Part shown: positions 1-5,177 of the stretch, in pieces
Numbering within the stretch: position 1 is the stretch's first letter
Layout: each line of letters opens with the position of its first letter
Source of the DNA: Candidatus Cloacimonadota bacterium
GTDB taxonomy: Bacteria > Cloacimonadota > Cloacimonadia > Cloacimonadales > WRIO01
Length of the DNA stretch: 5,668 nt
Reading direction: 5' to 3'
NCBI GenBank assembly: GCA_017998585.1
Contig: JAGOCT010000133.1
Span: 1-5,668 of the forward strand
The notes under the pieces: model-generated
Databases searched by the model: none
The model's input: only the letters and a program-made list of their open reading frames with translations
What the model was told of the DNA's origin: nothing
Program-made: the position numbers and the translations under genes

Positions 1-179
1 ATCTGAATATGACCACTATCTGGTGAAATCAAGGCGCACAACTGGCGCATCAGTGTACTTTTACCTGCTCCATCCGGGCCAATCAATCCGGTAATTTTCC
101 CATCTTCTATGTCAAGACTCACATCTGAATTCGCCTGGATATCTCCATAAGACTTACAGATATTTTTGATTTGAATCAT
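1..179 (-). CDS. ABC transporter ATP-binding protein, YbhF-like (5' part only)
   Basis: This is the N-terminal 59 codons of a cytoplasmic ATPase subunit that would power an ABC-2-type exporter; the rest lies beyond base 1. The protein starts MIQIKNICKSYGDI, the usual first strands of an ABC domain. It has a complete Walker A loop, GPDGAGKST, at residues 34-42, followed by LMRQLCALISPDSGHI. The Asp in GPDGAGK (instead of Asn) is typical of YbhF/RbbA-like ATPases, which often carry two ABC domains in one chain; whether this one does cannot be seen. The ATG at 179 is one base after the stop of the adaptor gene. It is preceded by AGAGG about 5 bases upstream, inside the end of that gene. This tight spacing indicates one transcript with the adaptor, the TolC-like channel and the TetR repressor. 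Signature motif, Walker B and the permeases are not in the window. Confidence 0.93.
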   Translation of the reverse strand, partial: MIQIKNICKSYGDIQANSDVSLDIEDGKITGLIGPDGAGKSTLMRQLCALISPDSGHIQ

Positions 180-180
180 T

Positions 181-1053
181 TTAACCTCTGCTCACTCTTA
201 CCTGCATCCCATCCTTGATCTCCGGAAATGCCTTTTCTATTCTGATTTTCAGTCCGTAAACCAATGAAGTTCTGTTATCAGGAGTCAGAATCTGTTTTGG
301 CGTAAATTCACTTTTGCTGTTGATTTTGGTAATTACAGCGTCAAAGGTCTTGCCCGTTCCGTCTATCATGACTTTCATTTTGTCTCCAGGTTTAAAGCCA
401 GCTAACTGAGTCTGACTGACATAAAACATCGCTGTCGTCTCTGAAGCATCGGTTAATTCAATTACCGGACGACTCATTGCCAAAGCTTCATGTTCTTCAG
501 CAAATATCTGATTAACATATCCGTCAACAGGTGCTTTAATCACACAATCACTGATCATTTTGTCCAGCAGTTTAATTTTGGAAATCACCTGTTTTTCTTT
601 TGAGTTGAGAAGTTCTCTTTGCTTTATCAGGAGATTAACCTGACTTTTTGCTCTGTCATAAACACTGTTTACATCATCTAATGTTTGCTCTGGAGCACTT
701 TGATTCTTTACCAGAGAAGCAGTTCTCTTTGTTTTACTGCCAGTATAAGCCAGGTCTTTTTCAGACTGTTCTATCTGTATATCATACACTGCTTTTTGAG
801 TATTCAGCTCAGACAAAACCCCCTTTAATTCTTCTTTCTGAATATAGTAATTCATCGTATCCATCACAGCCAGAATCGTTCCCTGACTGACATTATCGCC
901 TTCCTGGCAATTAATACGGATTAGTTTCCCATTACTTAAAGCAGGCAGTGAAATGGTTTTTGTTTCTGCTATACTGGTCCATTCTTCGGTATTCTTTTTG
1001 CAGGCACTAAGCAGTACCATAACGATGCTTAATATTAAGATTATCTTTTTCAT
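181..1053 (-). CDS. Periplasmic membrane-fusion (adaptor) lipoprotein, HlyD/YbhG family
   Basis: This 290-aa adaptor should link the inner-membrane ABC exporter to the TolC-like channel across the periplasm. Residues 1-18 form a lipoprotein signal with lipobox LSAC, so Cys18 would be lipidated. Residues about 32-67 are the first half of a biotinyl/lipoyl-like domain (ISLPALSNGKLIRINCQEGD). Residues about 70-168 are a long charged helical hairpin, expected to contact the channel. Residues 171-200 (IKAPVDGYV) are the second lipoyl half, and residues 205-290 a beta-barrel part. The C-terminal pattern EFTPKQILTPDNRTSLVYGLKIRI, shown here over residues 249-272, matches my memory of YbhG-type adaptors (EFTPK, TP, R, LVY, R). 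I chose ATG 1053 because GGAGG precedes it, it starts the signal peptide, and it overlaps the channel gene's stop as TAATG. A TTG further upstream at 1071 is weaker. A lipid anchor instead of a membrane helix differs from E. coli YbhG. Confidence 0.92.
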   Translation of the reverse strand: MKKIILILSIVMVLLSACKKNTEEWTSIAETKTISLPALSNGKLIRINCQEGDNVSQGTILAVMDTMNYYIQKEELKGVLSELNTQKAVYDIQIEQSEKDLAYTGSKTKRTASLVKNQSAPEQTLDDVNSVYDRAKSQVNLLIKQRELLNSKEKQVISKIKLLDKMISDCVIKAPVDGYVNQIFAEEHEALAMSRPVIELTDASETTAMFYVSQTQLAGFKPGDKMKVMIDGTGKTFDAVITKINSKSEFTPKQILTPDNRTSLVYGLKIRIEKAFPEIKDGMQVRVSRG

Positions 1054-2342
1054 TATTCCTCCATTCCGCAATAGTATGCCATTTGAGCATATAATAGTTT
1101 TATATTGATTTGGTTGATTTCGTATTTTATCTTCGCTTCACTTGCTCTGGATTCCACTTCCAGTAAATCCAGATTGCTAACTGCCTGATTTTCATATTTT
1201 TTACTGGTCAGTTCATATCTTAGTTCTTCCTGCTGACTGAGTTTATCTAACAAATCGCTTTGCTGAATATAAAACTCAATATTCAGATATAACTGCTCAA
1301 TCTCTCTGTTTATCTGGTTCTTTAATCTCTGTTCTTCAATCTTTAAATGTTTCAGAGAATGATCTGCCTGGCTCTTTTTGTGTTGGGTTGATTTCCAGTC
1401 AAATGGAGACCATGAAAATGTAATGCCTGTGCTTGCATAAGGGTTCCAGCCTTCCTCCTGTTGCATCCCCGGATTAGCATAGTGTAATTCTCCAAACGCA
1501 TATATCTGAGGTAAATAACCTGAGCTAATTGTTTCTTTTTGTTTAGTGATGATATCAGATCTGGTTTTTAACTGTTTAAACTCAACTCTCTGCTGTAAGG
1601 CATTTTGTTGATAATAGGTAAGCGTGTTAAGTGAAGACAATTCATTAAGCACGACTTTTAATTGAACATCCTCATTCGTATTAATCAATTCTTTAAGCTC
1701 AAGTAAAAGCATTTTTGTCTGATTTATCAAATCATTTTTTACACTGATCAGTTCCAGTTTTTTATTGGCAATGTCTAAAGTATCTTGTGGGATGGCCTGT
1801 TTTTCCAGATATAGCTGTCTGATTTTTATTAACTGCTTATCCAGTCGAGAAATACTTTCATCTGTAATCTCTGCCTGTTTCTGCTTTAACAAAACCTGAT
1901 AATACAACTGAGAACATCTGAATTTGACCTTATCCTCAAGATTTTTAATCTCCAGCTCCAGATTTTCTTTTTCCAAGCCGGCAATCTTAATCTGACTACT
2001 GACCCGCTTACCTGACCATAATAACTGTTGAACCTGAAGATAATAGTCATAGCGCTCGTGGGTTCCGATTTCTTTGGTCACTAAACCCAGATTCATTTCG
2101 GGGACATCTGTATTATAAAGCATTGATGACTTCAACGAAAACTGTGGAAGTTTTTGATTTTGCTCAATCTTGACCTGTAAGGTCTGAGCATCAATTTTTG
2201 ATTTGAGCTGACTAATCGTCAGATTATTTTCGACAGCTCTTTTTTGAATATCCTGTAGCGTCATTTCCTCTGCAAACAATATGACAGAGAAAAGGATTAT
2301 CATAAGAATACTAAGGCTGTTTTTTAGTGTCAGTTTTTTCAT
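1053..2342 (-). CDS. TolC-family outer-membrane efflux protein
   Basis: This 429-aa protein should form the trimeric outer-membrane channel and periplasmic helical tunnel for the exporter encoded downstream. Residues 1-24 are a signal peptide: basic MKKLTLKN, a hydrophobic core, then a likely cut near FA|EE. The mature start EEMTLQDIQKRAVENN is the typical opening helix of the family. Two pseudo-repeats of long amphipathic helices follow (about 26-62 plus 115-220, and 248-276 plus 320-425). Each is interrupted by a beta-strand region: residues about 66-110 (FSLKSSMLYN ... YYLQVQQLLWSG) and 276-313 (YLPQIYAFGELHYANPG ... ITFSWSPFDW). The length is normal for OEP/TolC proteins. The start at 2342 follows the repressor stop by one base (TAAGATG) with AGAAGG upstream. 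A longer in-frame TTG start at 2465 would bury the signal peptide. The stop shares one base with the adaptor ATG, arguing for coupled translation. Export substrate is unknown. Confidence 0.92.
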   Translation of the reverse strand: MKKLTLKNSLSILMIILFSVILFAEEMTLQDIQKRAVENNLTISQLKSKIDAQTLQVKIEQNQKLPQFSLKSSMLYNTDVPEMNLGLVTKEIGTHERYDYYLQVQQLLWSGKRVSSQIKIAGLEKENLELEIKNLEDKVKFRCSQLYYQVLLKQKQAEITDESISRLDKQLIKIRQLYLEKQAIPQDTLDIANKKLELISVKNDLINQTKMLLLELKELINTNEDVQLKVVLNELSSLNTLTYYQQNALQQRVEFKQLKTRSDIITKQKETISSGYLPQIYAFGELHYANPGMQQEEGWNPYASTGITFSWSPFDWKSTQHKKSQADHSLKHLKIEEQRLKNQINREIEQLYLNIEFYIQQSDLLDKLSQQEELRYELTSKKYENQAVSNLDLLEVESRASEAKIKYEINQINIKLLYAQMAYYCGMEE

Positions 2343-2343
2343 C

Positions 2344-2964
2344 TTAACCTTCTTTCTGGATTCCAAACCATACCAGGTTGAATATTTCTTCTTTTCGTTC
2401 TTCTCTAAATTTCTCACTGTACAGGTCAGCATCACGCCAGATACTCCGTACAATATTATGAGCAATAAAAGGATATAAACACATTCCGATAATACTGATC
2501 ATCAGGTGAAAAGTATTCACGGGTCTGATTTGCCCAATACTTATCGCTTCTTCCAGCTTTTTAAAAATAGGAAAATTCCGGACTGGCGCAGGAGAATCAC
2601 TTAATGAATTTAATATTTCAGCAATATTCTGTCCTTCATTTTCCAGTTCCCATATCAGGAATTTAAACATATGCCTTCTTTGTGAAATGGTGTCAATATA
2701 GTTGCCAATAAAGGCTTTCAGATAATCTTCCAAACCAAGTGACTGATCTGTATGAATGATGATTGAACTGAAAAACTCAGTAAATACTTTCTTAAACACA
2801 GCCTTATACAGCTCATCTTTCGACTTAAAATAGTAATGCAATAAGGCCTTATTGATGCCTGCCTTATTAGCAATCGCCTGCATTCTTGCTCCGGTAAAAC
2901 CTTTTTCCAGAAATTCTTCCATCGCTGCCTGGAATATTTTATCATCTGCTTTCTTCTTTTCCAT
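2344..2964 (-). CDS. TetR/AcrR-family transcriptional repressor
   Basis: This 206-aa DNA-binding protein is first in the efflux operon and most likely represses it until a ligand binds. Residues about 7-53 are a TetR N-terminal domain (IFQAAMEEFLEKGFTGARM). The helix-turn-helix lies at about 28-49, with the family signature INKALLHYYFKSKDELY. The remaining helices (about 60-200) are the variable ligand-binding and dimer domain; it ends with a conserved-looking FREERKEEIFNLVWFGI. Length is normal. I chose ATG 2964, preceded by AGGTGG. The longer ORF beginning at ATG 3039 starts inside one operator and upstream of the proposed promoter. Gene order resembles E. coli cecR (ybiH), a TetR regulator heading ybhGFSR. 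That is family knowledge; orthology is not shown here. The ligand is unknown, but the operon suggests a toxic small molecule exported by the system. Confidence 0.93.
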   Translation of the reverse strand: MEKKKADDKIFQAAMEEFLEKGFTGARMQAIANKAGINKALLHYYFKSKDELYKAVFKKVFTEFFSSIIIHTDQSLGLEDYLKAFIGNYIDTISQRRHMFKFLIWELENEGQNIAEILNSLSDSPAPVRNFPIFKKLEEAISIGQIRPVNTFHLMISIIGMCLYPFIAHNIVRSIWRDADLYSEKFREERKEEIFNLVWFGIQKEG

Positions 2965-2995
2965 CTTCACCACCTGTATTCTCATTTCTGAATAC

Positions 2996-3023
2996 ATTTT
3001 TAACCATTTGGTTAATCTGTCAA
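2996..3023 (-). promoter_or_regulatory. Promoter of the efflux operon
   Basis: On the minus strand a perfect -35 box TTGACA (3023-3018) is followed after 16 bases by AAAAAT (3001-2996), a 4/6 match to TATAAT. Transcription would begin near 2989, about 25 bases before the repressor ATG, leaving room for its AGGTGG ribosome site. The spacer is almost entirely occupied by an operator palindrome, so repressor binding would exclude RNA polymerase. Confidence 0.65.
3000..3015. promoter_or_regulatory. Operator O1 for the TetR-family repressor
   Basis: TTAACCATTTGGTTAA is two perfect 7-base inverted arms (TTAACCA/TGGTTAA) around TT. Size and symmetry suit a TetR dimer. It lies between the -35 and -10 boxes of the repressor's own promoter. 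An identical copy occurs 32 bp away. Confidence 0.8.
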
Positions 3024-3031
3024 TATCTATT

Positions 3032-3047
3032 TTAACCATTTGGTTAA
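3032..3047. promoter_or_regulatory. Operator O2 for the TetR-family repressor
   Basis: This is an exact second copy of the 16-bp palindrome TTAACCATTTGGTTAA, just upstream of the -35 box. The identity extends to a 19-bp direct repeat (2998-3016 and 3030-3048). The 32-bp period is close to three helical turns, so two dimers would sit on the same face of the DNA. Confidence 0.78.
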
Positions 3048-3078
3048 TTTTCTTTGTATCTTTTTATTTTTCAACTTA

Positions 3079-3660
3079 TTATCCACTTAGAAATTTTCTT
3101 TTTATTTTCAATACATACTCGGTTTGCTCTCCTTTTTTGGACACATTTACCTGATTTTCTTCAATTATATTATCAGTTATTCTGATAGGTTTTTCTGAAA
3201 AGAACAGAAAAGACTTAAAGGCTTTATTTCGAAAACCTGGTACATATTCCAGAAGTCCGGCTTTAAACAAGGCTGAAAAAGTAGAATACTGCATAAAAAA
3301 GCTGGTTAGAAAATCATAATCCATCTCCCCTATCTCTATCTGAAATCGTTTACTCAAACGGTACATCAACCTGATAAAGATACTAAATGCTGAGATTCCC
3401 CTTCTTCTCAGATCGAGTTTGATCTTTCGGTATTTATCCGCATAAACAGCAAAAAGTTGTTTGATTCGAAGCGATACTCCTGCCCATAATTGCAGCAAAC
3501 AACTATGGTTTGTTTTAATAGCTTGGTTCTGAGCCTGCATTTCTCTTTTGACCGGCCTTCTAAGGATTACCTGATAATCTCCCTGGCAACGATAATAGCA
3601 CATAATATACTGATCCATCCGTTTGGGAAATAATCCATAATGCGTCATATACACTTTCAT
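3079..3660 (-). CDS. Hypothetical basic protein, 193 aa
   Basis: I do not recognise this protein with certainty. It begins MKVYMTHYGLFPKRMDQY, is rich in Arg, Lys, Tyr and Phe, and has no signal peptide or clear membrane segment. A central stretch (about residues 46-106) reads QNQAIKTNH..., LWAGVSLRIKQLFAVYADKY, RRGISAFSIFIRLM. This recalls the pattern found in some poorly characterised phage or bacteroidete proteins: an NP/Q-rich opener, a W...L....r..w..yA helix, then a GxSgfnlFIR motif. That resemblance is weak and by eye only. The C-terminal third (about 130-190) looks beta-rich. The start at 3660 is supported by AAAGGAG eight to nine bases upstream. It lies on the same strand as the repressor, 114 bp upstream of its start. 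The intervening promoter and operators suggest it is a separate unit that may still read through. It could be a real orphan gene; function unknown. Confidence 0.7.
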   Translation of the reverse strand: MKVYMTHYGLFPKRMDQYIMCYYRCQGDYQVILRRPVKREMQAQNQAIKTNHSCLLQLWAGVSLRIKQLFAVYADKYRKIKLDLRRRGISAFSIFIRLMYRLSKRFQIEIGEMDYDFLTSFFMQYSTFSALFKAGLLEYVPGFRNKAFKSFLFFSEKPIRITDNIIEENQVNVSKKGEQTEYVLKIKRKFLSG

Positions 3661-3917
3661 GAAGCTGATCTCCTTTCTGATAATGTCCCTCTACATATAT
3701 TACCCGGACAAAAATCAAAATATCTGAATCTGCTTAAAATTCCAAGTCAACCTGTCCTATCCTGTCACTCATTTTTACTCGTTAATCTGCCTCTTTCCTC
3801 TTCCTTCCCGCTTCCTTTCCTGGAGAATAAAGCAGGAATCAAGGAGGTGAGAAAGGGGATTGTTTGCTCTTTTCAGTTTTATTTGTCTCATTTTTTTAGA
3901 TATACACAAAAATAAGC
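3661..3917. other. Divergent intergenic region with pyrimidine-rich tract
   Basis: No convincing gene is visible between the leftward 193-aa gene and the rightward MNT promoter. The region holds the AAAGGAG ribosome site of the leftward gene and a tract at 3790-3821 in which all but one base (G3810) are pyrimidines on the plus strand. It also holds AAGGAGGTGA at 3841-3850, which matches a full-length Shine-Dalgarno sequence. A leftward TTGACT (minus strand, about 3740) might be a -35 box, but I see no good -10 at the proper distance. Confidence 0.5.
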
Positions 3918-3946
3918 TTGACATCATACAATAATTTGTTAATTTA
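3918..3946 (+). promoter_or_regulatory. Probable promoter of the MNT/HEPN pair
   Basis: A perfect -35 TTGACA lies at 3918-3923. The region 16-18 bases downstream (3940-3947, TAATTTAT) is AT-rich and gives only 3/6 matches to TATAAT in any register, so the -10 is uncertain. It lies about 20 bases before the leader ORF start and 65 before the MNT start. Confidence 0.45.
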
Positions 3947-3968
3947 TTTAAAGATAGAGGGAATTTAG

Positions 3969-4013
3969 ATGATTATAATCAGATTAGTAAAAGAGAAAAG
4001 CGTAAAATTATGA
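3969..4013 (+). CDS. Possible 14-aa leader ORF coupled to the MNT gene
   Basis: A 14-codon ORF (MIIIRLVKEKSVKL) starts at ATG 3969. It is preceded by a good ribosome site, AGAGGG, seven bases upstream. Its TGA stop overlaps the ATG of the nucleotidyltransferase gene as ATGA at 4010-4013. The MNT start itself has no good ribosome site, only AGAGAAAAG about 8-16 bases away. Ribosomes loading here may therefore re-initiate at the MNT gene. The start codon abuts a perfect 12-bp palindrome, TGATTATAATCA (3970-3981), which could be an operator or simple chance in AT-rich DNA. No function of the peptide itself is claimed. The alternative is that it is an accidental reading frame and the MNT gene is translated from a weak site. 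Confidence 0.4.
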   Translation: MIIIRLVKEKSVKL

Positions 4014-4330
4014 TTACTAATGAAGAGATTAAAGAAATTGCTAATATTATTTATCATGATTATGAGCCAGATAAAATAATTTTATTCGGTTCTTATGCAA
4101 TAGGTAATGCTAACGATTCAAGTGATTTAGACATTTTAGTCATTTCTGATAAAGAAAAAGAAAAACCCCGTTGGAAAAGAGGTTTGTCTTTATTATATAA
4201 ACTCAGAAAATATCATTTTTCGAAAGATCTTCTTTTTTATTCCAAAGAAGAAATAGAGAACTGGAAAGAAGTAGATTCGGCTTTTATTACAAAAATCACT
4301 AAATCAGGCATTGTATTGTATGAAAGATAA
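4010..4330 (+). CDS. Minimal nucleotidyltransferase (MNT), MntA-type antitoxin candidate
   Basis: This 106-aa protein has the DNA polymerase beta-like minimal nucleotidyltransferase fold. The signature at residues 26-44 is FGSYAIGNANDSSDLDILV: Gly27-Ser28 plus the metal-binding pair Asp39 and Asp41. A third acidic residue is likely Asp73 in SKDLLFYSKEE. All catalytic positions are present, so it should be active in transferring a nucleotide to a target. In studied HepT/MntA pairs, the MNT neutralises its HEPN partner by adding AMP to a tyrosine. That activity is known for the family and inferred here. The ATG at 4010 overlaps a leader-ORF stop and the gene overlaps the HEPN gene by 11 bases, so the two are co-translated. 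The region is visibly more AT-rich than the efflux operon, which hints at separate acquisition. Confidence 0.9.
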   Translation: MITNEEIKEIANIIYHDYEPDKIILFGSYAIGNANDSSDLDILVISDKEKEKPRWKRGLSLLYKLRKYHFSKDLLFYSKEEIENWKEVDSAFITKITKSGIVLYER

Positions 4331-4715
4331 AAATCAATTAGTACAAAATTGGTTTAAAAAGGCAGAAAGTGATTTACAAAATGCTGAGATTATTATCAAA
4401 TCCCTTTCAGATTTTAAACCTCTTGATACAGTATGTTTTCACTGCCAACAAGCTGTAGAAAAATATTTAAAAGGCTTTTTGATTTTTCTTGAAATTGATT
4501 TTCCTAAAACGCATAACATTGAAGTGCTTATAGATTTATTATCTGAAAAATATCCTGATATAGAACAATTTGAATCCGCTGTAATCCTGTCAAAATATGC
4601 TGTAGAGCTTAGATATCTTGACGATTATTATATGCCTGATATTGAAGAAACAAATGAAGCTATAAGTATAGCATTAAGTATTAAGAATTTTGTTTTAATA
4701 AACATAAGTCATTAA
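4320..4715 (+). CDS. HEPN domain protein, HepT-like toxin candidate
   Basis: This 131-aa all-helical protein belongs to the HEPN family usually encoded beside an MNT. Family features in order: WFKKAESDLQNAE (residues 11-23), CFHCQQAVEKYLKGFL (39-54), KTHNIEVLIDLL (63-74), then KYAVELRYLDDYYMPD (92-107). The pattern fHxQQAvEKylKg and the later RY.D are typical of the PF05168-like branch. I see no RX4-6H motif, the catalytic signature of HEPN ribonucleases: Arg98 is followed by tyrosines 103 and 104, not His. Nuclease activity is therefore uncertain, while those tyrosines could be nucleotidylation targets. The ATG at 4320 lies within the end of the MNT gene (11-base overlap) with only a weak AGG upstream, so translation is probably coupled. 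A TTG at 4311 is a less likely start. Either a toxin-antitoxin pair or a nucleotide-binding accessory pair would fit. Confidence 0.88.
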   Translation: MKDKNQLVQNWFKKAESDLQNAEIIIKSLSDFKPLDTVCFHCQQAVEKYLKGFLIFLEIDFPKTHNIEVLIDLLSEKYPDIEQFESAVILSKYAVELRYLDDYYMPDIEETNEAISIALSIKNFVLINISH

Positions 4716-4731
4716 CAACAATAAGTGATAA

Positions 4732-4899
4732 TTCTTATATACAATCTACAAAAATGAGTATATATATGACTATGCTTTAGAAAGTTACAATAAGTCTGAT
4801 ATAAAAAACCATGTTTCTTATTTTTATATCATGTCTATCTATAATCTCGAAAGCTTTGAATTAGTCTTTAATGCTTTGTTTAAAACTAAAAACAGATGA
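4732..4899 (+). pseudogene. Possible gene remnant, about 55 codons, no start
   Basis: An open frame without a good start codon runs from 4732 to a TGA at 4897-4899. Its translation looks protein-like, not random: FLYTIYKNEYIYDYALESYN near the beginning and YNLESFELVFNALFKTKNR at the end. It could be the 3' end of a lost gene. It lies 17 bases after the HEPN stop, in frame-open AT-rich DNA where frames of this length arise by chance, so the evidence is modest. I cannot name the family. Two hairpins fall inside or at its end. Confidence 0.25.
4797..4831. repeat. AT-rich inverted repeat
   Basis: TGATATAAAAA (4797-4807) and TTTTTATATCA (4821-4831) are perfect 11-base inverted arms around a 13-base loop. 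The stem has one G-C pair only, so it is weak as an RNA hairpin. It may be a protein site or chance in AT-rich sequence. Confidence 0.45.
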
Positions 4900-4917
4900 A
4901 GTTAAAGTCTGTTTTTA
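4887..4917. terminator. Rho-independent terminator-like hairpin, bidirectional
   Basis: TAAAAACAGA (4887-4896) and TCTGTTTTTA (4908-4917) are perfect 10-base inverted arms with an 11-base loop. They carry an A-run on one side and a T-run on the other. It could end transcripts from the MNT/HEPN pair about 170 bases after the HEPN stop. Only two G-C pairs support the stem, so efficiency would be modest. Confidence 0.4.
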
Positions 4918-4919
4918 AA

Positions 4920-5110
4920 AAAACCTTCGTGATAATGCCTTTTTTCGAGCTTGTACAAAACATATCATCCTTAAAATCAGCGTAATCCGTGTCTCAAATT
5001 CTTTTTCTTTCTAATTCAAAGCGCTCAAAGTACAACAAATATCCTATATGCAGTACGAATGCGGATTTACGGCGCTTAGCTTCGCAAATCCCTACAGACC
5101 CTTTAATATT
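4920..5110. repeat. Repeat-like intergenic segment with hairpin
   Basis: No gene is visible here. Two pieces look like dispersed repeats rather than unique sequence. One is the stretch with AATCAGCGTAATCCGTGTCT (4976-4995), a string I associate with intergenic copies in several Bacteroidota/Cloacimonadota-type genomes. The other is a hairpin, GGATTT (5063-5068) with AAATCC (5086-5091), in a locally GC-richer stretch reading GCGGATTTACGGCGCTTAGC. The stem continues with C-G and G-C pairs after one mismatch. Copy number cannot be seen in one window; the call rests on recollection and the hairpin. Confidence 0.3.
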
Positions 5111-5177
5111 TTATGTTTCTTAGCAAAGAAGATGTCAGGATTCTGTATCTGTTACTGTTGTCTTTCTTAATTCCTGC

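Noticed and set aside
648..890. An 80-codon plus-strand frame
   Set aside because: It lies antisense to the coiled-coil part of the adaptor gene, has no ribosome site, and reads as low-information Ser/Leu/Pro-rich sequence.
2343..2465. Longer TolC-like start (TTG at 2465)
   Set aside because: It would add 41 residues before a clear signal peptide and overlap the repressor gene; ATG 2342 has its own ribosome site.
2718..2945. A 75-codon minus-strand frame
   Set aside because: It is a shifted frame inside the repressor gene, whose own frame carries a full TetR domain.
2965..3039. Longer repressor start at ATG 3039
   Set aside because: The extra 25 codons would come from operator DNA upstream of the predicted transcription start. 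ATG 2964 has AGGTGG and gives a normal TetR N-terminus.
2852..3154. A 100-codon plus-strand frame
   Set aside because: It is antisense to the repressor and runs across its promoter and operators; its hydrophobic content reflects complement of the A-rich strand.
3775..3891. A 38-codon minus-strand ORF
   Set aside because: It has no ribosome site, and its Lys/Arg/Glu-rich tail is only the purine tract translated.
3640..3915. A 91-codon plus-strand frame across the divergent intergenic region
   Set aside because: It begins inside the opposite-strand gene's start, has no ribosome site, and its Pro/Ser/Leu run is only the translated pyrimidine tract.
4951..4958. TTGTACAA palindrome
   Set aside because: Eight bases is too short, and no partner site or nearby regulator supports it.
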